From assembly GCF_004114795.1 (NCBI RefSeq), contig NZ_CP035311.1, positions 2,170,001 to 2,234,000 on the forward strand: a DNA stretch of 64,000 nt. The letters are read 5' to 3'. The first letter of the stretch is position 1. Each line of letters opens with the position of its first letter. Source of the stretch: Janthinobacterium sp. 17J80-10. Lineage in GTDB: Bacteria > Pseudomonadota > Gammaproteobacteria > Burkholderiales > Burkholderiaceae_D. The translations under genes and the position numbers were made by a program. The notes below the pieces were generated by a model. It was given only the letters and a program-made list of their open reading frames with translations, was not told the DNA's origin and made no database searches. Below, piece by piece: positions 41,660 to 52,704 of this stretch.

Positions 41660-44600
41660 ATGGCAATTCCAATGCCGTTTCTGCCCAGGATTTATTATCT
41701 GGACCCGCAGCTGACCGGCGCCGGTCCGGCATTGGAGGAATATCTGGCGCGTTGCGCGCACATGGGATTCAACTACATTCTCACGCCATCGCAAACGGAT
41801 TGCGCCGCAATCAATGTGCTGAACGAGGCGTGCGCACAGAGGCAGATGCAATTGCTGCTCGACCTCGATATTCCCCGTCTTGCTTCAGACGCTTACCTGG
41901 CTGAGCGCCATCCGGACTGGTTTGAGCGCGGCGACGATGAGGATGGTCTGCCGGATCCGCGCCGCGCCCTGTGCAGCAGTCCGACGCGCCGGCTGCGCTA
42001 TGAGCGCCAGGACACACTGGAGGCAATTGCTGATTACTGGCGCGCGCAAATACAGGCCTTGGCGAGCGCCGGTGTCGCCGGCTTTCGCTGCATGGGACTT
42101 GGACAGACACCGCCCATGCTCTGGAAGAAAATCACCCATGCTGCAAAGGCTGATAATGGCCGCTTGTGTTTTCTGGCCTGGACGCCCGGCTGCACCGCTG
42201 AGCAAATCGATGCTTTGGCCGACTGCGGTTTCGATGCGACTTTTTCTTCCGGCGCATGGTGGGATTTCCGTTCGCGCTGGCTGGCAGAAGACCATGAGCG
42301 GCTTGGCCGCATTGCTCCGCCAATTGCTTTGCCGGACAGTCCGGACGAAGCAGTGCTTGCGCGGGTGGCCGGCAACGCCGACGCTGCAGTACGGCAGCGC
42401 CTCTATCTGCGCGCATTAGGCCTTGCCGCTGCCACCGGCAATGGCATCCTGGTTCCGATGGGTTTCGAGCACGGTTGGGGTGGCGAACGGGGAGCCAGCG
42501 GCGACAAGCTGCGAGAGCATGCGGCTTTCGATCTTTCTGCGGATCTTGCGCATGCCAATGCGCTGATGGCATCCGCCGGCCCCGCATACTTTGGAAGCCC
42601 GATCCGCATTCTCAGCAGCCCCGGCGGGCACATTGCCGTCATGCTGCGTGAGAGTTTGCCGGCCGCGGATGCAGAACGCACGGCATGGCTGGCGGTCGCC
42701 AATGCCGATGCGCACAGCACGTGCACCGTGCCGGAAAACCGCATCATCGAGCGTGCGGGTGGTTACATCCTGCATGAAAGGATCTGGCCGAAAGAAGCGA
42801 CGAACGACACTATCGTTTATCCGTTGACACTCGCTACTGCCGACTTCCAGCTGTTCAAGGCGCGCAGGCTCGCCCCCATTCTCCTGCCGGTCGATACCGG
42901 TAGCCAGGCGACTGTGGCCGCTGCCGCCAATCCGCGCATTGCGATCGAGGCCGTCGGACCGTGCGTCGATGCCGGCCTGTTTCCGGTCAAGCGGATCATC
43001 GGTGACGCCGTCGATATCGAGGCCGATGTGTTCGCCGACGGGCATGACAAGCTTGCTGTCGCGGTCCACTGGCGTGCGGCTGATGAAGGCGCATGGCACG
43101 AAATCCGTATGTCGTTAATCGGAAACGACCGTTGGCAGGCCTCATTGCCCTTGACCCGCATCGGCCGATACCTGTTCTTCATCGAGGCGTGGCGCGATGT
43201 GTTCTCAACCTACCGCGACGAACTGGAAAAGAAGACCGGCGCCGGATTAAACGTGTCGGTGGAACTAGAAGAAGGGCATCAGCTGGTGGATGCCGCACTG
43301 CGGCATGCCGTGGAACAGAACATTACGCCGGCATCCGCAAACCTGGCGGCAATGTCGCATGCACTCACCGCCTTGCAGGCCCCGGACGCGGCGAACGAGG
43401 CGAGAAGCACCGCCGAGAGAATCGCGATTTTGCTGTCTGACGCCATGAACAGCGCAATGCAGCAGGCTGATGCACGGGCATTTGCAGCGCGCAGCACGCC
43501 CGAAATGCGCATTGAGGTCGAGCGTCCCGCCGCGCGCTTTTCCAGCTGGTATGAACTGTTTCCGCGCTCGCAAAGCGGCGATCCGGCACGCCACGGCACG
43601 TTCGCCGATGTGGAAAAGCGCCTGCCGGCCATCCGGTCCATGGGATTCGACACGCTTTACTTCCCGCCGATCCACCCGATCGGCAGGCGCCACCGCAAGG
43701 GCCGCAACAACAGCCTGACAGCAGGCCCGGGGGAGCCCGGCAGCCCGTACGCCATCGGCGCTGGCGAGGGCGGGCATGACGCCATTCATCCGCAGCTGGG
43801 TACGCTGGACGATTTCCGTCACCTGCGCGATGCGGCCGCGCGCCACGGACTCGAGCTGGCGCTCGACTTTGCGATCCAGTGCGCGCCCGATCATCCCTGG
43901 CTCCAGGAGCATCCGGAATGGTTCGCCTGGCGTCCCGACGGCACCGTGCGTTACGCCGAAAACCCGCCCAAGAAATATCAGGATATCGTCAACGTCGACT
44001 TTTATGCGGAAGGCGCAATTCCCGGACTGTGGAGCGCGCTGCGCGATGTGGTGCTGTTCTGGGTGGAGGAGGGTGTACGTGTTTTCCGGGTCGATAATCC
44101 GCACACCAAAACGCTGCCGTTCTGGGAGTGGCTGATCGCCGGGATCAGGGCAAGTCATCCGGACACGATTTTTCTGTCCGAGGCGTTTACCCGGCCAAAG
44201 GTCATGTACCGGTTGGCGAAGATCGGATTTTCCCAGTCCTATACCTATTTCACCTGGCGCCACACCAAACAGGAGTTCATCGATTACATGACCGAACTTT
44301 CGACTACCGCCGTGCAGGAATACTTCCGTCCGCATTTTTTTGTCAATACGCCGGATATCAATCCCTATTTCCTGCAGCGATCTGGCCGCCCGGGGTTCCT
44401 GATCCGGGCGGCGCTGGCGACCATGCTGTCGGGACTGTGGGGCATGTACAGCGGATTCGAATTGTGCGAGGCCGCGCCGATACCGGGCAAGGAAGAATAT
44501 CTTGACTCGGAAAAGTACGAGATCCGGGCCTGGGACTGGCAGCGCCCGGGCAACATCATTCGTGAAATCACCCAGCTAAACCATATCCGCCGTGAAAATC

Positions 44601-44923
44601 CGGCGCTGCAGACCCACCTGCATATCCGCTTCCTGCCAGCATCCTCGGAGCATATCCTGTTTTTCCTTAAATCCGCGCCGCCGGGCGGCAGCGTGCATGT
44701 CGACAGCAACGTGGTATTGGTGGCAATCAATCTGGATCCTTTTTCAGTCCACGAAGCTTGGCTGGAGCTGCCATTCCATGAATTCGGACTGCCGGATGAG
44801 GGCGTACTGGGCGTCGATGACCTCGTCGGCGGCAGTCGCCTGCACTGGCAGGGGAACCGTCAGCATCTCCGGCTGGATCCCAACATCTGTCCCTATGCCA
44901 TCTGGCGCGTTCGCAGCATCTGA
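41660..44923 (+). CDS. glgE: GlgE, alpha-1,4-glucan:maltose-1-phosphate maltosyltransferase, with extra N-terminal amylase-like domain
   Basis: 1087 residues, against about 660-700 for mycobacterial GlgE. Residues about 430-1087 are GlgE proper: N-domain, then RFSSWYELFPRS, FPPIHPIGRRHRKGRNN (donor-site loop), VRVFRVDNPHTK with nucleophile Asp812, LSEAFTRP with acid/base Glu841, and NTPDINP with Asp899. It extends alpha-glucan with maltosyl units from maltose-1-phosphate. Residues 1-420 form a second GH13-like barrel (IYYLDPQLTG, LLLDLDIPRLASD, ERHPDWFERG) in which the nucleophile position reads GVAGFRCMG, so it is probably catalytically dead. It heads the operon; no strong ribosome binding site decides the start. 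Confidence 0.93.
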   Translation: MAIPMPFLPRIYYLDPQLTGAGPALEEYLARCAHMGFNYILTPSQTDCAAINVLNEACAQRQMQLLLDLDIPRLASDAYLAERHPDWFERGDDEDGLPDPRRALCSSPTRRLRYERQDTLEAIADYWRAQIQALASAGVAGFRCMGLGQTPPMLWKKITHAAKADNGRLCFLAWTPGCTAEQIDALADCGFDATFSSGAWWDFRSRWLAEDHERLGRIAPPIALPDSPDEAVLARVAGNADAAVRQRLYLRALGLAAATGNGILVPMGFEHGWGGERGASGDKLREHAAFDLSADLAHANALMASAGPAYFGSPIRILSSPGGHIAVMLRESLPAADAERTAWLAVANADAHSTCTVPENRIIERAGGYILHERIWPKEATNDTIVYPLTLATADFQLFKARRLAPILLPVDTGSQATVAAAANPRIAIEAVGPCVDAGLFPVKRIIGDAVDIEADVFADGHDKLAVAVHWRAADEGAWHEIRMSLIGNDRWQASLPLTRIGRYLFFIEAWRDVFSTYRDELEKKTGAGLNVSVELEEGHQLVDAALRHAVEQNITPASANLAAMSHALTALQAPDAANEARSTAERIAILLSDAMNSAMQQADARAFAARSTPEMRIEVERPAARFSSWYELFPRSQSGDPARHGTFADVEKRLPAIRSMGFDTLYFPPIHPIGRRHRKGRNNSLTAGPGEPGSPYAIGAGEGGHDAIHPQLGTLDDFRHLRDAAARHGLELALDFAIQCAPDHPWLQEHPEWFAWRPDGTVRYAENPPKKYQDIVNVDFYAEGAIPGLWSALRDVVLFWVEEGVRVFRVDNPHTKTLPFWEWLIAGIRASHPDTIFLSEAFTRPKVMYRLAKIGFSQSYTYFTWRHTKQEFIDYMTELSTTAVQEYFRPHFFVNTPDINPYFLQRSGRPGFLIRAALATMLSGLWGMYSGFELCEAAPIPGKEEYLDSEKYEIRAWDWQRPGNIIREITQLNHIRRENPALQTHLHIRFLPASSEHILFFLKSAPPGGSVHVDSNVVLVAINLDPFSVHEAWLELPFHEFGLPDEGVLGVDDLVGGSRLHWQGNRQHLRLDPNICPYAIWRVRSI

Positions 44924-44931
44924 GGCCAATA

Positions 44932-47900
44932 ATGGAACGCCGAAAATCAAGCCGCCGTACCTCTTCTTCTTCCTCTGCAGCGAAAGGCGTGCCGTTCAGC
45001 GATGACCCGCTCTGGTACAAGGATGCCGTCATTTACCAGGTGCATGTCAAATCGTTTTTCGATTCGAATAATGACGGCATCGGCGACTTTGCCGGGCTCA
45101 TCAATAAACTCGACTACATTGCGGACCTTGGCGTCAATACTATCTGGCTGTTGCCATTCTATCCGTCACCGAGACGCGACGACGGCTACGATATTGCGGA
45201 TTACCGCGGCGTGCACCCGGACTACGGCACGATGGCGGATGCCCGGCGTTTCATTGCGGAGGCGCACCGGCGCGGCCTGCGCGTGATCATCGAACTGGTC
45301 ATCAACCATACGTCCGACCAGCATCCCTGGTTCCAGCGCGCGCGGCGGGCCAAGCCCGGATCTGCCGCCCGGGACTTTTATGTCTGGTCCGACAACGACC
45401 AGGCATACAGCGACACGCGCATCATCTTCTGCGATACGGAAAAATCGAACTGGACCTGGGATCCGGTCGCCAATGCATTCTTCTGGCATCGTTTCTATTC
45501 GCACCAGCCAGACCTGAACTTCGACAACCCCAGGGTGTTGGAAGCCGTGCTGTCCGTCATGGCGTTCTGGCTCGACATGAATGTCGATGGATTGCGCCTG
45601 GATGCCGTGCCCTACCTGATTGAGCGGGAAGGCACCAGCAACGAGAACCTGCCCGAGACGCACGCCATCCTCAAGCGCATCCGCGCTGAACTGGACCGCG
45701 ACTATCCTGGGCGCATGCTGCTCGCCGAAGCCAATATGTGGCCGGAAGATGTGTTGCCGTATTTCGGCGACAACGACGAATGTCACATGGCCTTTCACTT
45801 TCCGCTGATGCCGCGCATGTACATGGCCCTGGCGCAGGAAGACCGGTTTCCGATTGTCGATATCCTGCGCCAGACGCCCGAGATCCCGTCGAATTGCCAA
45901 TGGGCGATCTTCCTGCGCAACCATGACGAACTGACGCTGGAAATGGTGACCGACAGGGAGCGTGATTACCTCTGGAACCATTATGCGGCGGAAAAGCGCG
46001 CCCGCATCAACCTGGGCATCCGCCGGCGTTTGTTGCCCCTGCTGGAGCGCGACCGTAGAAGAGCTGAATTGCTCAACAGCCTGATGCTGTCGATGCCTGG
46101 GACGCCGGTAATTTATTATGGCGACGAGATCGGCATGGGGGACAATATCCATCTCGGCGACCGCGACGGTGTGCGCACGCCGATGCAATGGACGCCAGAT
46201 CGCAACGGCGGCTTTTCACGATCCGATCCGGCAAAGCTGGTCCTGCCACCGATCATGGATCCGCTGTATGGCTATGACGCCGTCAATGTGGAAGCCCAGA
46301 TGGGGGATCCTTACTCGCAGCTGAACTGGATGCGCCGCATGCTGACCGTGCGCAAGCAGCACTACGCATTCAGCCGCGGATCGCTGTCAGTACTGTATCC
46401 GACCAACCGGCGCATCCTGGCGTACCTGCGTGAGTTTGCGGATGGCGGTGACGGGGACTTGATGGAAACGATCCTGTGCGTGGCGAATGTGTCGCGCTCG
46501 GCACAGGCGGTCGAGCTTGACCTTTCCCACCATGCGGGACGCGTGCCACTGGAAATGCTGGGCGGCTCGGCATTTCCGCCAATCGGCAAGCTGCCTTATC
46601 TGCTGACCCTGCCGCCCTACGGGTTTTACTGGTTCTTGCTTGCGTCGGAATCGAGGATGCCTGCCTGGCACGTTCCTGCACCGGAACCATTGCCTGAGCT
46701 GGCGACACTGGTCCTGCGCCAGGGGATTGCTGAAATACTGGAGACACCACGGCGAATGATCCTGGAAAACGAGGCGCTGACTGCCTACCTGCCGAAGCGG
46801 CGCTGGTATGCCGCCAAGCAGGAAAAACTGCGTTCTGCCCGCATCGCGATCGCCGTGCTGTTGCCGGTTCCGCAGGCATATGCAAACACCATGCCGACAA
46901 TGCTCACGGAAATCGAGGCCGTGACATCCGCCGGCACCGAGCGCTACCAGCTGCCGCTCGGTTACGTCCGCGAAGAAGATGTGACGACGGCGCTGCCGCA
47001 TCAGCTCGCGCTTGCGCGTGTGCGACGTGGCCGCCATACCGGCTTTCTTACCGATGCGTTTGCGCTCGATGTTTTCGCCGAGACGGTGGTGGAATCGATG
47101 CGTTCGCGGACATCGATCGCGACTGATGACGGCGAAGTGAAATTCATGCCAACGCCGGCCCTCGATGAAATCGAAGTCGGCGCAGAAGCCAGTGTGCGCC
47201 GTCTCTCTGCGGAACAAACAAACAGTTCGCTGATCCTCCAGGACCGGATGGTGATCAAGGTATTGCGGCGCCTGCTTCCTGGCGTGCATCCGGAAGCGGA
47301 AATGGGCCGGCACCTCACCGCCCTTGGCTATGCCAACGCACCTCGCATGCTCGGCGAAGTGACACGCATCGACAGGGAAGGCGTGCGCCATACCATGATC
47401 ATGCTGCAACAGTATATCCATAACCAGGGCGATGCCTGGCAGTGGTCGCTGGATACCCTGGCGCTGTGGGTGCAGCAGACAACCGTCTCTGGCGCCGCAA
47501 TGGCGACTGACGCCGCTGCCGGCATCTCGCACCCGGAGAGGGACCTGGCCCAGCTTTCCATCATGCTCGGCAAGCGCCTGGGTGAATTGCACGCCGCCTT
47601 GGCCGCGCCTGCCGACAATCCGGCATTTGCGCCGGAAGTGGCCAGTGAAGTGGATACGCGCGCCTGGGCAGCGGGAGCGCGCGCGCAAGTGGAAGCGGCC
47701 CTGGAAGTAGTGCGTGTCAATACGGCCTGGAGCGGGGAAGCGGAAGTCCGCCGCGCAGCGCACTTGATCGGGCAGCGCGAACAGTTGCTGGCAAAGCTTG
47801 ACGCTCTTGCTGCGGCTGGAGTCGGGACGCTGCGTACGCGCATCCATGGCGATTTTCATCTTGGCCAGGTGCTGGTCGGGAATGGTGACGTGTATATCGT

Positions 47901-48324
47901 CGATTTTGAGGGTGAGCCGGCCAAGAGCCTGGAGCAGCGCCGCGCCAAGTCCAGCCCGTTGCGCGATGTCGCCGGTTTGCTGCGTTCCTTTGACTATGCT
48001 GCAGGGTTCGCCAGCAGGAATGGCCCGGCCGATCTCGATGAAGCCGCGGAATTGCGCAAGCAGCAAATCTTGCGCAGCTTCGCGCCGAATTGCCAGGACG
48101 CGTTCCTGCAAGCTTACCGTGAGGCGGCGTTTGCCGGGCCGCTGCAGATGCCGCCGGAAACCGAGCGGGCACTTCTGCAACTGTTTTCGCTGGAGAAGGC
48201 TGGTTATGAAGTTTGCTATGAAGCCGCACACCGGCCGGCATGGATTCCGGTCCCCATGAACGGCCTGGCAAAAATTGTTGATGAATTGCTGAGCATGCCG
48301 CAGGGAGAGAACGCGCATGAGTGA
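44932..48324 (+). CDS. treS: Trehalose synthase-maltokinase fusion (TreS-Pep2/Mak)
   Basis: 1130 residues. Residues about 20-580 are TreS (GH13): [33 protein letters not shown], Asp224 in [16 protein letters not shown], Glu266 in [11 protein letters not shown], Asp332 in [13 protein letters not shown]. Residues about 640-1120 are maltokinase with the kinase-like [10 protein letters not shown] catalytic segment and [10 protein letters not shown] metal-binding segment. The fusion should isomerise trehalose to maltose and phosphorylate maltose to maltose-1-phosphate, the GlgE donor. The Ser/Arg-rich first 18 residues are not conserved in the family. It begins 8 bp after glgE and overlaps glgB by 8 bp. 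Confidence 0.95.
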   Translation: MERRKSSRRTSSSSSAAKGVPFSDDPLWYKDAVIYQVHVKSFFDSNNDGIGDFAGLINKLDYIADLGVNTIWLLPFYPSPRRDDGYDIADYRGVHPDYGTMADARRFIAEAHRRGLRVIIELVINHTSDQHPWFQRARRAKPGSAARDFYVWSDNDQAYSDTRIIFCDTEKSNWTWDPVANAFFWHRFYSHQPDLNFDNPRVLEAVLSVMAFWLDMNVDGLRLDAVPYLIEREGTSNENLPETHAILKRIRAELDRDYPGRMLLAEANMWPEDVLPYFGDNDECHMAFHFPLMPRMYMALAQEDRFPIVDILRQTPEIPSNCQWAIFLRNHDELTLEMVTDRERDYLWNHYAAEKRARINLGIRRRLLPLLERDRRRAELLNSLMLSMPGTPVIYYGDEIGMGDNIHLGDRDGVRTPMQWTPDRNGGFSRSDPAKLVLPPIMDPLYGYDAVNVEAQMGDPYSQLNWMRRMLTVRKQHYAFSRGSLSVLYPTNRRILAYLREFADGGDGDLMETILCVANVSRSAQAVELDLSHHAGRVPLEMLGGSAFPPIGKLPYLLTLPPYGFYWFLLASESRMPAWHVPAPEPLPELATLVLRQGIAEILETPRRMILENEALTAYLPKRRWYAAKQEKLRSARIAIAVLLPVPQAYANTMPTMLTEIEAVTSAGTERYQLPLGYVREEDVTTALPHQLALARVRRGRHTGFLTDAFALDVFAETVVESMRSRTSIATDDGEVKFMPTPALDEIEVGAEASVRRLSAEQTNSSLILQDRMVIKVLRRLLPGVHPEAEMGRHLTALGYANAPRMLGEVTRIDREGVRHTMIMLQQYIHNQGDAWQWSLDTLALWVQQTTVSGAAMATDAAAGISHPERDLAQLSIMLGKRLGELHAALAAPADNPAFAPEVASEVDTRAWAAGARAQVEAALEVVRVNTAWSGEAEVRRAAHLIGQREQLLAKLDALAAAGVGTLRTRIHGDFHLGQVLVGNGDVYIVDFEGEPAKSLEQRRAKSSPLRDVAGLLRSFDYAAGFASRNGPADLDEAAELRKQQILRSFAPNCQDAFLQAYREAAFAGPLQMPPETERALLQLFSLEKAGYEVCYEAAHRPAWIPVPMNGLAKIVDELLSMPQGENAHE

Positions 48325-50578
48325 GCTTGTCGACGAATTGCACCAGATCGATTCCAGTGTGCTTGAAGCTGTCGTTTCCGGACGCCTGGCCGATCCGTTT
48401 GCCTTGTTCGGCCCGCACCGCGTGGGCGACAGGATGATCGTGCGCACCTTCCAGCCAGGCGCCATGGCCGTTGACGTTGTGGCGCGGGAGGCAGGCAACG
48501 ATGCGGCCGGGACGCTCCTGTTCTCCCTTTATAATATCCGCCAGACAGGCCTGTTCGTCGGCGGTATTGCCGGCATCCACCCCGAGCAGGACTATCTCCT
48601 GCGCATTACCTGGCCTGCTACGGGCGGCATGGAGCACGTGCAATACGCCGAGGACCCTTACCGTTTCGGTCAACTGCTGGGAGACCTCGACCTTCACTTG
48701 CTGCGCGAGGGCACGCATCGCCAAATCGGCAGCTGCCTTGGCGCCAATCCATTGCAGATCGACGGCATCGGCGGTACGCGATTTGCCGTATGGGCGCCGA
48801 ACGCGCAACGTGTGTCGGTAGTGGGCGACTTCAACCAGTGGGACGGCAGGCGCCACCCGATGCGGCGACGTCACGAGGCAGGCGTCTGGGAGATCTTCAT
48901 GCCGCGCATCCGGAGCGGCATGCGCTACCAGTACGAAATTGTCGGCGTCAGCGGCGAAGTACTGACGCTCAAGGCCGATCCCGTGGCAAGGGCCACGGAA
49001 CCGCCGCCATCGACTAAGTCAGTTGTGCCATCGGACATGCCATTCCACTGGAGCGATGAGGAATGGATGGCCAGCCGCGGCGCGCGTCACGATGCCGCTG
49101 CGCCCATCTCGGTCTATGAAGTACATGCCGGTTCCTGGCTGCGCATCCTCGAGGAAAACAGCCGCAGCCTGAGCTGGCATGAGCTCGGTGACCGGCTGGT
49201 GCCGTATGTCGTTGGCATGGGCTTCACGCATGTTGAATTCCTGCCGGTCATGGAACATCCGTTCGGTGGTTCCTGGGGCTACCAGCCGCTTGGCCTGTTT
49301 GCGCCAACAGCCCGTTTCGGGCCGCCGTCGGGCTTCGCCGCGCTCGTGGACCGCTGCCACGCGGCAGGACTGGGCGTCATTCTTGACTGGGTGCCGGCGC
49401 ATTTTCCGGGCGACGCGCATGGCCTGGCAAATTTCGACGGCACGGCGCTGTATGAGCACCAGGATCCGCGCGAAGGTTTTCATCAGGACTGGAACACGCT
49501 GATCTACAACCTTGGGCGCAACGAGGTGCGCGGGTTCCTGATCGCCAGCGCGCTGGAATGGCTGGAACGCTACCACATCGACGGCCTTCGGGTGGATGCG
49601 GTCGCCTCGATGCTGTACCGCGACTACAGCCGCAAGGCTGGCGAGTGGGTGCCCAATGTCCACGGCGGCCGTGAAAATCTCGAGGCGGTGGCATTTCTGC
49701 GCGAGATGAACAGCGTCATCGCCCAGCGCTGTCCCGGCGCGATGATGATCGCCGAGGAATCTACGGCCTGGCCTGGCGTGTCGGCGCCGGTGGCAGACGG
49801 GGGACTTGGTTTTTCCTACAAGTGGAACATGGGCTGGATGCATGACACCCTGCGCTACATGGCCTATGACCCGGTGCATCGCAAGCACCATCATCACGAC
49901 ATGACCTTCGGCCTGATCTACGCATTCTCGGAACGCTTCATGCTGCCGGTGTCGCATGATGAAGTCGTGCACGGCAAGGGCTCCCTTCTCAACAAGATGC
50001 CGGGCAGTGATCCGGCTCAACGCCTTGCCAACCTGCGTGCCTACTTCGGCTTCATGTGGACCCATCCAGGCAAGAAGCTGTTGTTCATGGGGTGCGAAAT
50101 CGCCCAGATGACGGAATGGAATCACGATGCCTCGCCGGACTGGAACCTGCTTGACGATCCGGCGCATAGCGGCACCCAGCGGCTGGTGCGCGACCTGAAC
50201 CGCTTGTACACCAGCGACCCGGCCCTGCATTGCAGGGACAGTGTGCCGGAAGGATTCCGCTGGATTATCGGCGATGACAGCAGCAACAGCGTTTTCGCCT
50301 ACCTGCGCCAGGGCCGCGAAGGCGATGCACCGCTGCTGGTCATCCTCAACATGACGCCGTTGGCCCGCGAAGCGTACCGCATCGGCGTGCCTGCGTTCGG
50401 CGGCGCGGCGCTGATGCGCTGGCGGGAAGTGCTGAACACCGACGACGTGAAATATGGCGGCGCAGGCATGGCCAATGGCGAGGCCTTGTCTTCGGAAGCG
50501 CAAGCCTCGCATGGCATGGCTGATTCGCTGGTGCTGCGCCTGCCGCCGCTGTCGGCACTGATTCTCAGGCCGGTCTGA
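48317..50578 (+). CDS. glgB: 1,4-alpha-glucan branching enzyme GlgB
   Basis: 753 residues, full E. coli-type length with the long N-terminal region (N1 plus CBM48, about 1-240: [29 protein letters not shown]). Catalytic GH13 residues: Asp427 in [18 protein letters not shown], Glu480 in [11 protein letters not shown], Asp548 in [14 protein letters not shown]. It adds alpha-1,6 branches to the chains elongated by GlgE. GGAGAG precedes the start. Lack of glgC and glgA beside it supports a trehalose-fed GlgE pathway here, although those genes could be elsewhere. Confidence 0.97.
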   Translation: MSELVDELHQIDSSVLEAVVSGRLADPFALFGPHRVGDRMIVRTFQPGAMAVDVVAREAGNDAAGTLLFSLYNIRQTGLFVGGIAGIHPEQDYLLRITWPATGGMEHVQYAEDPYRFGQLLGDLDLHLLREGTHRQIGSCLGANPLQIDGIGGTRFAVWAPNAQRVSVVGDFNQWDGRRHPMRRRHEAGVWEIFMPRIRSGMRYQYEIVGVSGEVLTLKADPVARATEPPPSTKSVVPSDMPFHWSDEEWMASRGARHDAAAPISVYEVHAGSWLRILEENSRSLSWHELGDRLVPYVVGMGFTHVEFLPVMEHPFGGSWGYQPLGLFAPTARFGPPSGFAALVDRCHAAGLGVILDWVPAHFPGDAHGLANFDGTALYEHQDPREGFHQDWNTLIYNLGRNEVRGFLIASALEWLERYHIDGLRVDAVASMLYRDYSRKAGEWVPNVHGGRENLEAVAFLREMNSVIAQRCPGAMMIAEESTAWPGVSAPVADGGLGFSYKWNMGWMHDTLRYMAYDPVHRKHHHHDMTFGLIYAFSERFMLPVSHDEVVHGKGSLLNKMPGSDPAQRLANLRAYFGFMWTHPGKKLLFMGCEIAQMTEWNHDASPDWNLLDDPAHSGTQRLVRDLNRLYTSDPALHCRDSVPEGFRWIIGDDSSNSVFAYLRQGREGDAPLLVILNMTPLAREAYRIGVPAFGGAALMRWREVLNTDDVKYGGAGMANGEALSSEAQASHGMADSLVLRLPPLSALILRPV

Positions 50579-50580
50579 GC

Positions 50581-52704
50581 ATGGCGGCGCTCCATCTTCC
50601 GCTAGCGCCCGTCCAGGCAGGTTGGCCGCATCCCCTGGGCGCCACCTATGATGGTGAAGGCACCAATTTCGCCGTATTTTCAGCAAATGCGAGCGGGATG
50701 GAACTGTGTTTTTTCGACGACAGCGGACGCCACGAAATCGCCCGCTGCTGGCTTCCGGAGTGCACCAATGAAGTCTGGCATGGCTATTTGCCAGGCATAT
50801 CCCGCGGCGCCCTGTACGGCTTTCGGGCGCATGGCCCATACCTGCCGGAGAACGGCCACCGCTTCAATCCGAACAAGCTTTTGCTGGATCCCTATGCCCG
50901 GCAGCTGAAGGGGCAGGTACGCTGGACGGAAAGCCTTTACGGCTACCGCTTCCAGTCGCCGCGTACGGATCTTTCGTTTGACCACCGCAACAGCGCGCCT
51001 GCCATGCCCAAGGCTGTCGTTACCGATACCTCCTTCAACTGGCATGGCGATGCGCGGCCCAATGTTCCCTGGGATCGCACGGTCATTTATGAGGCCCACG
51101 TCCGCGGATTGACGAAAACCGCCTTGCGAGTTCCCGCAAGCGATCGGGGCACCTTCGCCGGCCTTGCCAGTCCGTTCATGATCGATCATTTCGTCAAACT
51201 TGGCATTACTGCCCTGGAACTGCTGCCGGTGCAGGCGTTCCTGCAGGACCACCGTCTGGTGAACGCAGGAATGCGCAACTACTGGGGTTACAACACACTG
51301 GCTTACTTTGCTCCAGAGTCCCGCTATCTTGCCAGCGGCTCGCTCAATGAAGTGCGCCACGCTGTAAGGCAGCTGCATGCGGCTGGCATCGAGGTCATCC
51401 TGGATGTGGTCTATAACCATACCTGCGAGGAAAGCGAGCTGGGGCCAACCATTTCGTTTCGCGGGCTGGACAATGCCAGCTACTACCGTCTGCAGCAAGA
51501 CAATCCGCGCCATAACGTCAATGACACCGGCTGCGGCAATACCCTGAACATGTCGCATCCGCGCGTGATCCAGATGGTGATGGATTCGCTGCGCTATTGG
51601 GTGCAGGAATTCCATGTCGACGGCTTCCGCTTTGATCTTGGCGCCACGCTTGGGCGCGAACTGCATGGCTTTGATCCCGGCGCAGGGTTTTTCGATGCGC
51701 TGCTGCAGGATCCTGTACTGGCCAGCGTCAAGCTGATTTCCGAACCGTGGGATCTTGGACCTGATGGTTACCAGGTAGGCAAGCACCCGCCGGGGATCGC
51801 CGAATGGAACGACCGGTTTCGCGACGACGTGCGCTCTTTCTGGCGCGGCGACGCCGGCAAGCGCGGCGTCATCGCCGGGCGCTTGCTGGGATCGGCAGAC
51901 TTGTTCAACCACCATCGCCGCCGCTCCTGGGCCTCAGTCAACTTTGTCACCGCCCACGACGGCTTCACCCTGCAAGACCTTGTCAGCTACAACCACAAGC
52001 ACAACGAGGCCAACCGCGAGGATAACCGCGATGGCAACAATGACAACCACAGCAACAACTGGGGCGTCGAGGGGCCGACCGACGACGCGGCGACCGTTGC
52101 CGTACGCGAGCGGGTCAAGCGGGCAATGCTGATGACCTTGCTGCTTTCCAATGGCACGCCGATGCTGCTTGGCGGCGATGAATTCGGCCGGACCCAGGCA
52201 GGCAATAACAACCCGTATTGCCAGGACACGGAAATATCCTGGTTCGATTGGCGGCTCGCTGACACGCCTGCCGGCCGGGCCTTGCTTAAATTTACCCGCC
52301 AGTGCATAGCGGCGCGTTTTCTGCTTCCGACGCTGCAGAGCGGGCGCTTCCTGAAAACCGGCTCGCACGCGCCGCATCATCTGCCCGATATCAGCTGGTT
52401 CGATGAAACCGGCGCTGAAATGACACCCGAGCGCTGGAATTTTGCCGATGGACGCCTGCTTGCCTTGCGCCGCGTTTCGCATGACTTGCACGAGCGGCCA
52501 GTTTCGGCAGCACTGTTTCTTCTGAATGCATTTTCCGAAGACCGGGAATTCCTCCTGCCGCAACCTCAACTGGACTGGCAGGTGCTGATCGATGCGGCAA
52601 AACCGTTGCAAGGCGGGGAACATGCACGCGTTCCTGAACATAACAGCATCAATGTTGCAGCCCATAGCGCAGTGTTACTGGTCGCCGGAAATGCCATCGT
52701 TTAA
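50581..52704 (+). CDS. glgX: Glycogen debranching enzyme GlgX, copy 2
   Basis: 707 residues. The same architecture as copy 1: GWPHPLGATYDGEGTNFAVFSAN, YEAHVRGLTKT, VYNHT, Asp352 in GFRFDLGA, Glu388 in SEPWDLG, TAHDGFT, MLLGGDEFGRTQAGNNNPYCQD. The acid/base segment begins SEPW rather than FEPW in copy 1. The two copies are closely alike over their whole length but differ in the C-terminal beta domain. Two bases separate it from glgB and it overlaps treZ by 14 bp. Copies may differ in chain-length preference or regulation. Confidence 0.95.
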   Translation: MAALHLPLAPVQAGWPHPLGATYDGEGTNFAVFSANASGMELCFFDDSGRHEIARCWLPECTNEVWHGYLPGISRGALYGFRAHGPYLPENGHRFNPNKLLLDPYARQLKGQVRWTESLYGYRFQSPRTDLSFDHRNSAPAMPKAVVTDTSFNWHGDARPNVPWDRTVIYEAHVRGLTKTALRVPASDRGTFAGLASPFMIDHFVKLGITALELLPVQAFLQDHRLVNAGMRNYWGYNTLAYFAPESRYLASGSLNEVRHAVRQLHAAGIEVILDVVYNHTCEESELGPTISFRGLDNASYYRLQQDNPRHNVNDTGCGNTLNMSHPRVIQMVMDSLRYWVQEFHVDGFRFDLGATLGRELHGFDPGAGFFDALLQDPVLASVKLISEPWDLGPDGYQVGKHPPGIAEWNDRFRDDVRSFWRGDAGKRGVIAGRLLGSADLFNHHRRRSWASVNFVTAHDGFTLQDLVSYNHKHNEANREDNRDGNNDNHSNNWGVEGPTDDAATVAVRERVKRAMLMTLLLSNGTPMLLGGDEFGRTQAGNNNPYCQDTEISWFDWRLADTPAGRALLKFTRQCIAARFLLPTLQSGRFLKTGSHAPHHLPDISWFDETGAEMTPERWNFADGRLLALRRVSHDLHERPVSAALFLLNAFSEDREFLLPQPQLDWQVLIDAAKPLQGGEHARVPEHNSINVAAHSAVLLVAGNAIV

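Noticed and set aside
46387-48498. 703-codon minus-strand frame opposite treS-mak
   Set aside because: Antisense of conserved maltokinase and TreS sequence, with no recognisable domain.
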